A stretch of 64,000 nt of DNA from Prevotella sp. 10(H) (GCF_000711235.1 NZ_JOMI01000005.1:62001-126000); one strand, 5' to 3'. Shown: positions 1 through 13,601, numbered from the stretch's first letter. Numbers and translations are program-made. The notes: generated from the sequence alone by a model not told the origin.

Positions 1-1
1 T

Positions 2-2158
2 TTCAATTTGAAAGTTGTAAGTGATAAGCCAACATCAGACTATATCGATTTAAGCATCGTTGCTGACCTATCTGTCAACGATGAAGGTTATATGTTAGAT
101 ATAACCAACCAACATATAGAAATACAGGCGAAGACTCCACAAGGATTGTTTTACGGCATGCAAACCGTAATGCAACTTTTACCTGCCGAAATAGAAAGTA
201 AAAATACGGTAAAGAATATAGCATGGAATATCCCTGCTGTAACAATAAAAGACGAGCCACGTTTCAAATATCGCGGTATGCATCTTGATGTATGCCGCCA
301 TTTCTCTGACATTGATTTCCTAAAGAAGCAACTGGATGTATTAGCCATGTTCAAAATAAATACCTTCCATTGGCACCTGACGGATGATCAGGGATGGCGA
401 ATCGAGATAAAGAAATATCCCGAACTTATGCAAAAAGCTACTCTCAGAACCGAAGGTGAGGGAAATACTTACGGCCCGTTCCTCTATACTCAGGAACAAG
501 TGAAAGAAGTGGTAGCTTATGCAAAAGAAAGGTTTATCGAAGTAATCCCTGAGATAGAACTTCCCGGGCACGTTGTAGCTGCCTTACACGCTTATCCTGA
601 ACTCTCCTGTACCGGAGAGCCGATTGAGGTGCGGAATGTATGGGGTGTAGCGACCGATGTATTTTGTGCAGGTAATGATTCTGTTTTTCAGTTTCTTGAA
701 GATGTTATTGCCGAAGTAGTTCGGTTATTCGAAAGCGAATATTTCCATATAGGTGGGGATGAGTGTCCTAAACTGCGCTGGGAAAAATGCCCGAAATGTC
801 AGGCGCGTATAAAAGAACTGGGGCTGAAAGCAGATAAAGAGCATAGTGCAGAAGAGAAACTTCAAAGCTATTTTGTACAACGTATGGAGAAAGTCGTACT
901 GAAACATAACAAAAAGATGATCGGCTGGGATGAAATTCTCGAAGGAGGTCTGGCACCGTCTGCCACAGTAATGAGCTGGCAGGGAGAAGAAGGAGGTATT
1001 GCTGCCGCTAATATGGGACATGACGTGATTATGACACCGGGCGCATGGATGTATCTAGATAAATATCAGGGTGATCCGAAACTACTGCCTGTTACTATCG
1101 GTGGATACCTGACCCTCAAAAAAGTATACAATTACGAGCCGGTTCCTGATAAGATAGCTGAAGATAAGAAACATCATATACTGGGAGCACAGGTAAATAT
1201 ATGGAACGAATATAAATATACGGATGAAGACCGGGAACATGATATTTATCCGCGTGTCATCGCTTTATCTGAATTGACATGGTCACCTAAAGAAAAGAAA
1301 GACTATAACGATTTTGAACGCCGTATAGAAAACCAACGTGTTCGCCTGGATATGCATAATATAAATTACTATATCCCGATGCCGGAAGATAAAGGCCCGC
1401 ATACTATCAGCTACTGGGGGGATTCTGTCAGTGCGCCTTTCTCCTGCAATTTTGTAGCCTTTACCGATCAGGCCACACTGGCATTTAAGACGACAGAACC
1501 TGCAAAAATGATATACACTACTGACGGCAGCGAACCGTCATTAGAGTCGGATGTCTACAACACGCCTTTGACTTTCAAGGAAAATACGACATTAAAAATA
1601 CGGTCTGTATTATCATCTGATAAGATGAGTCCGGTACGCACAATTACGATAGAGAAGCAAAGCCTATCTCCTGCTGTAGAAAAAGAAAAAGATGCTAAGC
1701 CGGGACTTAAGGCTGAATATTATAAAGGATATACACTAACAGTGAAAGAACTGGAAGGGAAAACACCTACCGAAACAGAGCAAGTAGCAACTCCGCAGGC
1801 TTCGAAATACAGAGTACTGAATTATATGGAAGTATATCCTTACGATTTTTATTCTACAATATTAACCGGATATATCAATATACCGGAAGACGGTGTTTAT
1901 TATTTCAGTACGGATTGTGAATTCTGGCTAGACAATAAACTTTTAATCTCGAATGAAAAAGATAATAACGGTACGGCCCGACGCTTTTCGCGCAGCGACA
2001 AATCGGCTGCTTTGGCTAAAGGTGCCCACCCTATCAAAATAGTAAGACTAGGTGCTACATTTGGTGGCTGGCCTACTCAATGGGATAATGTTACGCTTTC
2101 CATACGAAAAGCTGAAGATGTGAATTTTGCCCTTACAGATGCTTCTTATTTAAGATAA
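2..2158 (+). CDS. GH20 beta-N-acetylhexosaminidase with PA14 domain (5' partial)
   Basis: This is probably a secreted or surface exo-enzyme that removes terminal beta-GlcNAc/GalNAc. The reading frame is open to the left edge, so the N-terminus and signal peptide are missing and the TTG at 8 is not a convincing start. Counting from that TTG (716 residues), the order is: GH20b-like N-terminal domain (about 1-75); GH20 barrel (about 85-440) with the WHLTDDQGW segment and the HIGGDE signature, whose D251-E252 are the polarising Asp and acid/base Glu of the family; a chitobiase C-terminal-like beta domain (about 475-550, YTTDGSEP motif); and a PA14 domain (about 570-710, beginning GLKAEYYKGY), often linked to carbohydrate binding. 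A strong terminator follows. The family is secure; the substrate (chitin fragments, host glycans or peptidoglycan) is not. Confidence 0.93.
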   Translation, partial: FNLKVVSDKPTSDYIDLSIVADLSVNDEGYMLDITNQHIEIQAKTPQGLFYGMQTVMQLLPAEIESKNTVKNIAWNIPAVTIKDEPRFKYRGMHLDVCRHFSDIDFLKKQLDVLAMFKINTFHWHLTDDQGWRIEIKKYPELMQKATLRTEGEGNTYGPFLYTQEQVKEVVAYAKERFIEVIPEIELPGHVVAALHAYPELSCTGEPIEVRNVWGVATDVFCAGNDSVFQFLEDVIAEVVRLFESEYFHIGGDECPKLRWEKCPKCQARIKELGLKADKEHSAEEKLQSYFVQRMEKVVLKHNKKMIGWDEILEGGLAPSATVMSWQGEEGGIAAANMGHDVIMTPGAWMYLDKYQGDPKLLPVTIGGYLTLKKVYNYEPVPDKIAEDKKHHILGAQVNIWNEYKYTDEDREHDIYPRVIALSELTWSPKEKKDYNDFERRIENQRVRLDMHNINYYIPMPEDKGPHTISYWGDSVSAPFSCNFVAFTDQATLAFKTTEPAKMIYTTDGSEPSLESDVYNTPLTFKENTTLKIRSVLSSDKMSPVRTITIEKQSLSPAVEKEKDAKPGLKAEYYKGYTLTVKELEGKTPTETEQVATPQASKYRVLNYMEVYPYDFYSTILTGYINIPEDGVYYFSTDCEFWLDNKLLISNEKDNNGTARRFSRSDKSAALAKGAHPIKIVRLGATFGGWPTQWDNVTLSIRKAEDVNFALTDASYLR

Positions 2159-2186
2159 GGATAAGAATTTATATAGCTACTTAACT

Positions 2187-2219
2187 AAAAGCTTTCGGAA
2201 AATATCTCCGAAAGCTTTT
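2187..2219 (+). terminator. Rho-independent terminator after the GH20 gene
   Basis: A perfect 13-bp stem (AAAAGCTTTCGGA / TCCGAAAGCTTTT) with a 7-nt loop, followed by a T-rich run, begins 29 nt after the stop codon. It separates the hexosaminidase from the P-type ATPase gene. Confidence 0.85.
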
Positions 2220-2320
2220 TTTATTATTTATAGTTCAGACTAATTAAATGTTAAAATCTAAACTATGACTATTAATTTTTTGTTTGAAAAATATATGAAT
2301 GTTAAAGCCACATATACAAT

Positions 2321-5020
2321 ATGATGACGAAAGAAAACAACTACAAAAACAAAAACTGGTACGCCATTGAATCCGAAGATATAGTAAAAGAACTGGAATC
2401 AGATATAAAAAAAGGACTTTCTGAGAAAACAGCCGGTGAAAGATTAGATGAATATGGTGAAAATGAACTTCCTGCTAAAAAGAAAATAAATCCTGTAATA
2501 AGTTTTTTAAGCCATTTCAATGATATTCTGATTTATGTGCTGTTTGTTGCAGCAATTATTTCAGCAATTTTAGGACACTACATAGACACCATAGTAATTG
2601 TAATAGTAGCAGTGATAAATGCTTTAATCGGGTTTATACAGGAGAACAAAGCCGAAAAAGCGCTTAATGACATAAAAGGGCTGCTATCTCCTAAAGCCGA
2701 AGTTGTGAGAGATGGAAACCGTAACGATATAGAAGCCTCTAAACTGACAATCGGAGATATAGTACTGCTAGACCCGGGAGATAAAGTTCCTGCCGATTTA
2801 CGGCTTATTGAGACAAACAATCTCAAAATAGAAGAATCGCCATTGACCGGAGAATCTGTTCCATCGGAAAAAGAAACAGCCGCTCTGGATGAAAATACCA
2901 TGCTGGGAGACAGGATAAACATGGCCTTTTCGAGTACCACAGTCAGTTCGGGAACAGGTAAAGGTATTGTAGTCGCCATCGGAGAAAATACGGAAATAGG
3001 AAAAATAAACCGGATGATGTCTGAGGTCAAACTGGAAAAGACGCCATTATTAAAACAGACCGCTCAGTTTGGTAAAACTATTTCATTTACCATTATAATT
3101 ATTGCGGCATTGATATTCGCTTTCGGTTATTTCTTCCGGGATTACGAACCCAGTGTATTATTAATGTCCGTTATCGGCCTTGCTGTAGCAGCCATCCCCG
3201 AAGGTTTACCTGCCATTCTTTCAATCATACTAGCCATCGGTGTACAAAACATGGCCAAGCGGAAAGCGATTATACGTACTCTCCCATCGGTAGAGACATT
3301 AGGCGCTGTGTCTGTGATATGTTCCGATAAAACAGGAACACTTACCAAAAATGAAATGACCGTGCAGAATGTTTCTACCAGAGATAATGACTTCGAAGTT
3401 TCTGGAACGGGATATGCTCCCGAAGGAGAAATAACCTTGTCCGGTGAAAAAGTAGATTTCGATAATAACAGGGCTTTAACCAAACTGATTGACTGTTTCT
3501 ATTACTGTAACGACGCCTCACTTGGAATGGATGAAAACGATCGCTGGATAGTAAAAGGTGATCCTACCGAAGGTGCGCTTATATCTTTGTATGATAAGGC
3601 AGATTTGAACGAACTTAATATACGCAGAATATCCACTATCCCTTTCGACTCTGAATATAAATATATGGCTATTCTGGCCGATACAGGTGAAAAGAAAATC
3701 ATTTTTATAAAAGGTGCACCGGACAGATTACTGGACATGGCCTGTAAAGAACGGCTCGAATCGGGTACACAGGATTTTGACAGACAGTATTGGGAAGATA
3801 AAATATTGGAATTAGCCAAAAAAGGCCAGCGTGTTATGGGTGCAGCCTATAAAATAGTGGAGAAGGAAAAAGAAAAAATAACGCACGAAGATATTCAGGA
3901 TGAAGTAGTATTTTTAGGATTGGCTGGCATTATAGACCCACCCCGCCCCGAAGCGATTGAAGCTATAAAGGCATGTAAAGAAGCTGGTATTACAGTGAAA
4001 ATGATTACAGGTGACCATGCCGACACTGCTAAAGCTATCGGTAAAGAAATGGGAATAGATGACGGAGAAAAAGCGTTGCAAGGTAAAGATATTGAAAATG
4101 TAGACGATGAAGAACTTAAAAAATTAGTACTCGAATATAATATATTTGCACGCACAAGTCCCGAACATAAACTGAGGCTGGTTACGGCCTTGCAGGCAAC
4201 TGATGTAATTTCTGCAATGACAGGTGACGGGGTCAATGATGCACCATCGTTACGAAAAGCAGATGTGGGTATTGCTATGGGTATAAAAGGAACAGATGTT
4301 ACGAAAGATTCATCGGAGATGGTATTGGCAGATGATAATTTCAGTACAATCGTGGCTGCTGTAGAAGAAGGCCGCAGGGTATATGACAATCTGAAAAAGA
4401 CAATATTATTTATTCTGCCTACCAACGGTGCGGAGAGTTTCCTCATTATTGCCAGTATACTTTTCGGTACTCTAATGCCACTTACCCCCGTACAGATTTT
4501 ATGGGTAAATATGGTTACATCCGTTACCGTTTCTTTGGCTTTAGCTTTCGAAAAAGCAGAACCCGATGTAATGACACGCCGCCCGCGTTCGCCTAAAACA
4601 CCGTTATTGAATGCATATTTTATATGGAGGATATTATTTGTTTCGGTTCTTATAGGAGGTAGCACACTATTGATGAATATGAATCTGTTGGCACAAGGAA
4701 TAGAAGAAAATATAGTTATGACAATTACGTTACAGACAATTGTATTCACTCAAATGTTCCATCTGTTTAATAGCAGAAGTATCAGCAAGTTTGCAATCAA
4801 TAAATATTTCTTTTCCAATAAAGTCGTATTTATTGTTTGCGCACTTATGATTATACTACAATTAGCAGTAACCTATATGCCATTTATGAATAATGCTTTA
4901 GGAACCCGTCCATTAGAATTACATTACTGGATATATCCATTAGTAATGGGTATTTCCATCTTCTTTATTGTCGAGATAGAAAAAGCTATAATGAATAAAT
5001 TGGGATTAGCCCGATTATAA
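2321..5020 (+). CDS. P-type (P2A-like) cation-transporting ATPase
   Basis: This 899-residue inner-membrane pump couples ATP hydrolysis to cation export. Visible parts are the N-terminal cation-ATPase domain (1-70), an actuator domain with TGES, M4 with PEGLPA, the phosphorylation motif CSDKTGT (phospho-Asp D336), the hinge motif TGDGVNDAPSL, and a C-terminal block of membrane helices. The overall pattern is that of the Ca2+ pump (SERCA/PMR1) group. In M5 the Asn and Glu used by SERCA are present (TNGAES). In M6, however, the segment reads VNMVTS, where Ca2+ pumps have NLVTD, so the key Asp is Ser. The ion could therefore be something other than Ca2+. The gene is monocistronic, with terminators on both sides. 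The start ATG is followed directly by a second ATG; no Shine-Dalgarno is seen, as is usual in this phylum. Confidence 0.93.
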   Translation: MMTKENNYKNKNWYAIESEDIVKELESDIKKGLSEKTAGERLDEYGENELPAKKKINPVISFLSHFNDILIYVLFVAAIISAILGHYIDTIVIVIVAVINALIGFIQENKAEKALNDIKGLLSPKAEVVRDGNRNDIEASKLTIGDIVLLDPGDKVPADLRLIETNNLKIEESPLTGESVPSEKETAALDENTMLGDRINMAFSSTTVSSGTGKGIVVAIGENTEIGKINRMMSEVKLEKTPLLKQTAQFGKTISFTIIIIAALIFAFGYFFRDYEPSVLLMSVIGLAVAAIPEGLPAILSIILAIGVQNMAKRKAIIRTLPSVETLGAVSVICSDKTGTLTKNEMTVQNVSTRDNDFEVSGTGYAPEGEITLSGEKVDFDNNRALTKLIDCFYYCNDASLGMDENDRWIVKGDPTEGALISLYDKADLNELNIRRISTIPFDSEYKYMAILADTGEKKIIFIKGAPDRLLDMACKERLESGTQDFDRQYWEDKILELAKKGQRVMGAAYKIVEKEKEKITHEDIQDEVVFLGLAGIIDPPRPEAIEAIKACKEAGITVKMITGDHADTAKAIGKEMGIDDGEKALQGKDIENVDDEELKKLVLEYNIFARTSPEHKLRLVTALQATDVISAMTGDGVNDAPSLRKADVGIAMGIKGTDVTKDSSEMVLADDNFSTIVAAVEEGRRVYDNLKKTILFILPTNGAESFLIIASILFGTLMPLTPVQILWVNMVTSVTVSLALAFEKAEPDVMTRRPRSPKTPLLNAYFIWRILFVSVLIGGSTLLMNMNLLAQGIEENIVMTITLQTIVFTQMFHLFNSRSISKFAINKYFFSNKVVFIVCALMIILQLAVTYMPFMNNALGTRPLELHYWIYPLVMGISIFFIVEIEKAIMNKLGLARL

Positions 5021-5022
5021 AC

Positions 5023-5056
5023 AAAAAGGAGCAGATAAAAATATCTGCTCCTTTTT
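5023..5056. terminator. Bidirectional terminator between ATPase and aldolase
   Basis: A perfect 15-bp inverted repeat (arms 5023-5037 and 5042-5056, AAAAAGGAGCAGATA) with a 4-nt loop lies between two convergent genes. It has A-runs on one side and T-runs on the other, so it can serve both strands. Confidence 0.88.
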
Positions 5057-5077
5057 TAATATATAGAATAATTTCTA

Positions 5078-6073
5078 TTAAGCTTTACCTGCGCTGCCAA
5101 GCACTTCTTCGATTTTATGCTTGTAAAGTTTCTTCGCATTTTCACGGGCAGGTCCAAGATATTTACGAGGATCGAATTCTGCCGGCTTGTTTGCAAATAC
5201 TTCACGGATTGCAGCAGTCATAGCCAAACGGCTGTCAGAGTCAATATTAATCTTGCATACCGCTGATTTTGCAGCTCTGCGCAATTGCTCTTCCGGAATA
5301 CCGATAGCATCTTTCAAAGCACCACCGTATTTATTAATAGTAGCAACTTCCTCCTGAGGAACAGAAGATGCACCATGAAGAACGATAGGGAATCCCGGAA
5401 GCTCTTTTTCTACAGCTTCAAGAATATCGAAACGCAATGGAGGAGGAACCAACATACCGTTAGCATCTCTTGTACATTGTTCAGGTGTAAATTTGTTAGC
5501 ACCGTGAGAAGTACCGATAGAAATAGCTAATGAATCACAACCTGTTCTTGTAGCAAAATCTACCACTTCTTCAGGTTGAGTATATGTATGATGTTCTGCA
5601 GACACTTCATCTTCCACTCCGGCCAATACGCCAAGTTCACCTTCAACTGTTACATCGAACTGATGAGCATATTCTACAACTTTCTTTGTGAGGGCAATGT
5701 TTTCTTCGTATGCAAGGTGTGAACCGTCGATCATAACAGAAGAAAAACCTGAATCGATACAAGATTTACAAGTTTCGAAAGTATCACCATGGTCAAGATG
5801 CAGTACAATCTGAGGTTTTTCCCATCCAAGGCTTTTGGCATATGCAACAGCTCCCTGAGCCATATAACGCAACAAGATTGGATTTGCATATTCACGGGCA
5901 CCTTTAGATACCTGAAGGATTACAGGAGATTTTGTTTCCGATGCAGCAGATACAATAGCCTGCAATTGCTCCATATTGTTGAAATTGAAAGCAGGGATAG
6001 CATAACCTCCTTCTACAGCTTTCGCAAACATTTCTCTGGTATTAACTAACCCTAAGTCTTTGTAATTAACCAT
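5078..6073 (-). CDS. fba: Class II fructose-1,6-bisphosphate aldolase
   Basis: This cytoplasmic zinc enzyme of glycolysis and gluconeogenesis interconverts fructose-1,6-bisphosphate with DHAP and glyceraldehyde-3-phosphate. The 331-residue protein carries the family metal and catalytic segment HLDHGD (H92, D94, H95), DGSH, the GELGVLAGVEDE loop and the later HGASSVP segment with a further metal-binding His. The length lies between the short (about 285) and long (about 360) class II forms. It is transcribed alone from a -7 box at 6132-6139 and converges on the ATPase gene across a shared terminator. The first ATG is used; no alternative in-frame start lies nearby. Confidence 0.95.
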   Translation of the reverse strand: MVNYKDLGLVNTREMFAKAVEGGYAIPAFNFNNMEQLQAIVSAASETKSPVILQVSKGAREYANPILLRYMAQGAVAYAKSLGWEKPQIVLHLDHGDTFETCKSCIDSGFSSVMIDGSHLAYEENIALTKKVVEYAHQFDVTVEGELGVLAGVEDEVSAEHHTYTQPEEVVDFATRTGCDSLAISIGTSHGANKFTPEQCTRDANGMLVPPPLRFDILEAVEKELPGFPIVLHGASSVPQEEVATINKYGGALKDAIGIPEEQLRRAAKSAVCKINIDSDSRLAMTAAIREVFANKPAEFDPRKYLGPARENAKKLYKHKIEEVLGSAGKA

Positions 6074-6131
6074 TGTTTTTTGAGTTTTTGATTATAATTA
6101 TTGTGAATAGAATAATATTATTAAGACGCTA

Positions 6132-6139
6132 CAAAAGTA
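6132..6139 (-). promoter_or_regulatory. Bacteroidota -7 box for the aldolase gene
   Basis: On the minus strand the sequence reads TACTTTTG, a match to TAnnTTTG, about 59 nt before the aldolase ATG. A convincing TTTG -33 element at the usual 19-21 nt spacing is not seen, only a weaker ATTG. Confidence 0.55.
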
Positions 6140-6193
6140 GCAAAATTATATGAGATTCAATTTCAAAAGAGATATAAAATAACCTAACTGATA

Positions 6194-7099
6194 TCAATTC
6201 CAAAGCGGTGTAGGATATTCTCCTTTTTCTACCAGTTTCTGAAGTTTTTCAACTACTCCTGCCCTATCTTCAGCATATGTAACACCAAACCATTTAGAAG
6301 GTGTATCCAATACTTTAACATCAGCCGTTTTATTAACAATAAGATAGTCTACCATCAAAGGAATGAAATATTCTGCCTTATGATTTCCTTCATTAGCTTC
6401 GAGGAATTTCACAAAATATTTTTCCGAATGGGTAAAATAATCAGGAGTAAAGCCCCACATATTCATAGATACAGGAGTGTTTTCAGGAAGTTCAAACCAG
6501 TAGTCTTCTGCATCTTTATACTGGATTTTGCCATCTTTACGTTCAATATGAGTACGCTCCACTATACTTTTCAGGAAATCGTGATTATCTGTTTCACATA
6601 CACCTCTTGCTACTGCACCGCTTTCTGACAATGTATTGTTTAGACGATATCCTACCATGCAGTAATGATTTTGTGTTCCTTCCATTTTATTTAATTGTTC
6701 TGCTAAAATGGCATAGCTTTCCCGGCCATAGAAATCATCCGCATTGATTACCGCAAAAGGCTCCCTTATTACATCTTTAGCCATCATAACCGCATGATTT
6801 GTGCCCCACGGTTTTTGCCTGTCAGGATGCAATTTAAATCCTTCCGGGAGGTTATCTAACTCTTGGTAAACCACTTCTACAGGAATATGTTTTTCATACT
6901 TAGATACGATTTTCTCGCGAAATTCTTTATCAAAGGATTCCCTGATAACAAATACTATTTTACCAAATCCGGCTCTGAGTGCATCATAAATAGAATAATC
7001 CATGATGGTTTCACCATTGGGACCTAAGCCGTCCATTTGTTTAAGGCTACCATAACGACTTCCCATACCGGCTGCAAGTACGTATAAAGTTGGTTTCAT
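6194..7099 (-). CDS. Sugar-phosphate nucleotidyltransferase family protein
   Basis: This cytoplasmic protein has the nucleotidyltransferase (GT-A-like) fold, which transfers NMP to a sugar phosphate to make an NDP-sugar. The N-terminus has the nucleotide-binding signature LAAGMGSRYG followed by KQMDGLGPNGE, and a metal-binding segment AVINADDFYG lies near residue 120. The ATG at 7099 gives 301 residues beginning MKPTLYVLAAG. A longer reading from 7135 would begin inside the -7 box at 7133-7140, so the shorter start is preferred. Neither neighbour indicates which sugar is activated, so no symbol is given. Confidence 0.82.
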   Translation of the reverse strand: MKPTLYVLAAGMGSRYGSLKQMDGLGPNGETIMDYSIYDALRAGFGKIVFVIRESFDKEFREKIVSKYEKHIPVEVVYQELDNLPEGFKLHPDRQKPWGTNHAVMMAKDVIREPFAVINADDFYGRESYAILAEQLNKMEGTQNHYCMVGYRLNNTLSESGAVARGVCETDNHDFLKSIVERTHIERKDGKIQYKDAEDYWFELPENTPVSMNMWGFTPDYFTHSEKYFVKFLEANEGNHKAEYFIPLMVDYLIVNKTADVKVLDTPSKWFGVTYAEDRAGVVEKLQKLVEKGEYPTPLWN

Positions 7100-7132
7100 A
7101 ATATAAATATTTTTAGTTAATTTTTGAAGACA

Positions 7133-7140
7133 CAAAGATA
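7133..7140 (-). promoter_or_regulatory. -7 box for the nucleotidyltransferase gene
   Basis: The minus strand reads TATCTTTG, matching TAnnTTTG, 33 nt before the ATG at 7099. Its position argues against the longer reading frame that begins at 7135. Confidence 0.55.
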
Positions 7141-7245
7141 AGATTTTATGACCTAAAACTGATAAAATTCTGTAATTATTGGAGTATTCTCTATTGATAT
7201 TAAAGAATATTTATGAATATAATAACATATTATTATAAAGCAAAA

Positions 7246-7271
7246 GCGGGATAATCTGATAGTTATCCCGC
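7246..7271 (-). terminator. Terminator of the histone H1-like gene
   Basis: A 9-bp perfect stem (GCGGGATAA / TTATCCCGC) with an 8-nt loop begins 25 nt after the stop codon on the minus strand and is followed by TTTTGCTTT. Confidence 0.8.
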
Positions 7272-7296
7272 CTCGATAGATTGATAATCAATCTAC

Positions 7297-7473
7297 TTAT
7301 TTCTTTGTAGCTTCAATGGATTTTTTGCGGAATTCTTTTAGTGCTTTTTCAATATCTAAAGATATCTTTCTTGCACGTGTTCCTGCAGCCTTATTTCCGT
7401 TTTCAATTTGAGCTGCAGCATCTTTAGCAAAGTCTGCAAAATCCTGATGTAATTTTTCTACTAGGTTCTTCAT
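7297..7473 (-). CDS. Histone H1-like DNA-binding protein (Hc1-like), 58 aa
   Basis: This is a small basic protein that reads MKNLVEKLHQDFADFAKDAA at its N-terminus, with ENGNKAAGTRARKISLDIEK in the middle and a lysine-rich end (EATKK). That GNKAAGTRAR core followed by a lysine- and arginine-rich helix matches the short histone H1/Hc1-type proteins seen throughout Bacteroidales, presumed to bind and compact DNA. The DNA-binding role is inferred from family and composition. The gene stands alone between the nucleotidyltransferase and the rRNA operon and has its own terminator. No clean TAnnTTTG box was found upstream, although AATCTTTG occurs about 75 nt before the start. Confidence 0.85.
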   Translation of the reverse strand: MKNLVEKLHQDFADFAKDAAAQIENGNKAAGTRARKISLDIEKALKEFRKKSIEATKK

Positions 7474-7796
7474 TTTTTTAATGTTTTAAATATTTGTATA
7501 AATTATTCCTTAGTCAAAACAATCAAAACTTATTAAAAGTTTAGATGTCAGCAAAGATTATTCAATCGTATTATAAGCATATTTAAAATGCGGTTTAAAT
7601 TTACTTATAAAATGCGAAATGAGAATAACAAAATAGGTAAAAGTTAAATGTAGACTCACTTTTCTTTTGCCACATATTCTATCCCTTAATAATTATAGGT
7701 AATATTCCATCTATAATTTCTTGTTGGAGAATTTCATCTTTATATTGTTTGCTTATACTTATTATATTTAATATGTACTGTTGCATATAAAGCAAA
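7474..7796. other. Gene-free AT-rich spacer before the rRNA operon end
   Basis: About 320 nt contain no ORF with coding character on either strand and no recognisable RNA gene. The part next to the histone-like gene presumably holds its promoter; nothing else could be supported. Confidence 0.5.
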
Positions 7797-7827
7797 AAGT
7801 CCCCTTATCTTAATGATAAGAGGACTT
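7797..7827 (-). terminator. rRNA operon terminator
   Basis: A 13-bp stem with one C:A mismatch (AAGTCCCCTTATC / GATAAGAGGACTT) and a 5-nt loop lies just beyond the 5S rRNA 3' end on the minus strand and is followed by TTTGCTTT. Confidence 0.8.
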
Positions 7828-7835
7828 CTACTTTA

Positions 7836-7945
<110 letters not shown>

Positions 7946-8099
7946 TAACTTTCAATTAATAATTACCAATGAACAATTAATAATTACTAATCGTGTATGT
8001 TAACACGATGTAAAAGAGCCAGTAAAGGTTCGACTATCATTTATCTATGTTCAAACCTGTGTTTTTTGTCTGATGCCAGTTATCTGTTAATTTCTCAGT

Positions 8100-8141
8100 G
8101 TTAACTGATAACTGTTAACTGATAACTGTTAACTGATAACT
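8100..8141. repeat. Three tandem copies of a 14-bp repeat in the 23S-5S spacer
   Basis: The 14-mer GTTAACTGATAACT occurs three times head to tail, with a further partial unit upstream. Related GTTAACTG and TTACAAG words recur in the other spacers of this operon (about 11054-11128, 11205-11235 and 11535-11605). Confidence 0.85.
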
Positions 8142-8149
8142 GACACCTT

Positions 8150-11040
<2,891 letters not shown>

Positions 11041-11168
11041 TTCTTTTTTCAAAACAGTTACAAGTTACAGGTTACAGGTTACAAGTACTGATACTTGTTA
11101 GCTGTTAACTGCAAGCTGTTAACTGGTTTGTGGGTTTGAGAAGATTATTTCTAATCTTTTCTTTACTT

Positions 11169-11196
11169 GCTCTTGTTTTACATCATGTCAAAGATC
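11169..11196 (-). promoter_or_regulatory. Conserved spacer motif shared with the 16S leader
   Basis: On the minus strand, between tRNA-Ala and 23S, the motif GATCTTTGACA... AACAAGAGC occurs. A near copy (GATCTTTGATA... AACAAGAG) lies in the 16S leader at 13361-13386. A repeated element ahead of both large rRNAs suggests an antitermination or RNA-processing signal; that function is inferred. Confidence 0.5.
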
Positions 11197-11279
11197 TTCT
11201 TTTTAGTTACAAGTTACGGGTTACAAGTTACGAGTGATAATACTCTTTATTCATAATCCTTAATTCATAATTAAATCTG

Positions 11280-11353
11280 TGGAGAATAACGGATTCGAAC
11301 CGTTGACCCCCTGCGTGCAAGGCAGGTGCTCTAGCCAGCTGAGCTAATCCCCC
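11280..11353 (-). tRNA. tRNA-Ala (anticodon TGC)
   Basis: A 74-nt cloverleaf reads GGGGGATTAGCTCAG at the 5' end, has an anticodon loop with TGC, and a T-arm AACGG-TTCGAAT-CCGTT. The acceptor pairs GGGGGAT with ATTCTCC (two G-U pairs). CCA is not encoded. It sits in the standard internal spacer position of the rRNA operon. Confidence 0.96.
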
Positions 11354-11408
11354 GTTTGTCAATTAGCTAATTGGTACATTTGCTAATTGCGATGCTATCG
11401 CATCGCGG

Positions 11409-11482
11409 TAGTCCCAGGCAGATTTGAACTGCCGACCTCTACATTATCAGTGTAGCGCTCTAACCAACTGAGCTATAGGACT
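11409..11482 (-). tRNA. tRNA-Ile (anticodon GAT)
   Basis: A 74-nt cloverleaf reads AGTCCTATAGCTCAG at the 5' end, has an anticodon loop CTGATAA, and a T-arm GGCAG-TTCAAAT-CTGCC. The acceptor pairs AGTCCTA with TGGGACT. CCA is not encoded. It is the first tRNA after 16S. Confidence 0.96.
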
Positions 11483-11679
11483 GGCTTTACTTTCTCCCTG
11501 AAACTGAGCTGTCAGCTTCCTGGTTTCTCTTGTCAGTTAGCAGTTAACAGTTAGCAGTCATCAGTAATTTTAAATACTGGTAACTTATAACTGGTAACTC
11601 GTAACTGAGTTATATTTTTATAACAACTTCGACAGAGTGCAATACTTTCTAAAGTATTACCTTTTCGGACAGGTCTCCA

Positions 11680-13206
<1,527 letters not shown>

Positions 13207-13488
13207 TATATTCTTTCTTTTTATACCTTCTGATCCTGTCCTCTTTCATTAAACTTATATCCTAAATCTAATTGACGGTAATACCCTGATACTATCTCTA
13301 GTATCTTGTTGCTAATTATTAATTGTTAATTATTAATTAGCATTCCTGTACTACACTCTATCTCTTGTTGTCATTTTATCAAAGATCGCTTTCTCGCTCC
13401 AAAACTTTTTGATTAACTCATCTGTTATATCAAATATCTAAGCCTTTTTATCCCTTAAATCAGCCGCCGCTGAGTATCAAAGCGGGTG
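13207..13488 (-). other. 16S leader region
   Basis: This transcribed leader separates the rRNA promoter from 16S. It contains the GATCTTTGATA...AACAAGAG motif (13361-13386) shared with the tRNA-Ala/23S spacer, and an AT-rich repeat of AATTATTAATT units (13312-13339). No gene is seen. Confidence 0.6.
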
Positions 13489-13521
13489 CAAAGATATGTA
13501 TTTTATTTATCTATCTCCAAA
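13489..13521 (-). promoter_or_regulatory. rRNA operon promoter
   Basis: On the minus strand a -33 TTTG (13518-13521) is followed after exactly 21 nt by the -7 box TATCTTTG (13489-13496). Spacing and sequence match the Bacteroidota primary-sigma consensus. It lies about 280 nt before 16S. Confidence 0.8.
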
Positions 13522-13601
13522 TATTTAGGGAAGAAAAAATACACTATTTTTCAACATTTCTACAATCAACTATCAAACAGTCATTTATAAATTGAAATAT
13601 T

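Noticed and set aside
3895-4749. 284-residue minus-strand frame antisense to the P-type ATPase
   Set aside because: It mirrors the codons of the real gene and lacks any recognisable domain.
7100-7135. Longer N-termini for the nucleotidyltransferase (7135) and, similarly, lysC (23334), terC (28106), lptC (17183) and the glycosyltransferase (20760)
   Set aside because: The extra residues have no family match; several of these starts use TTG or fall inside a -7 promoter box.
8100-8141. CRISPR array
   Set aside because: The units are directly adjacent 14-mers with no unique spacers and there are no cas genes.
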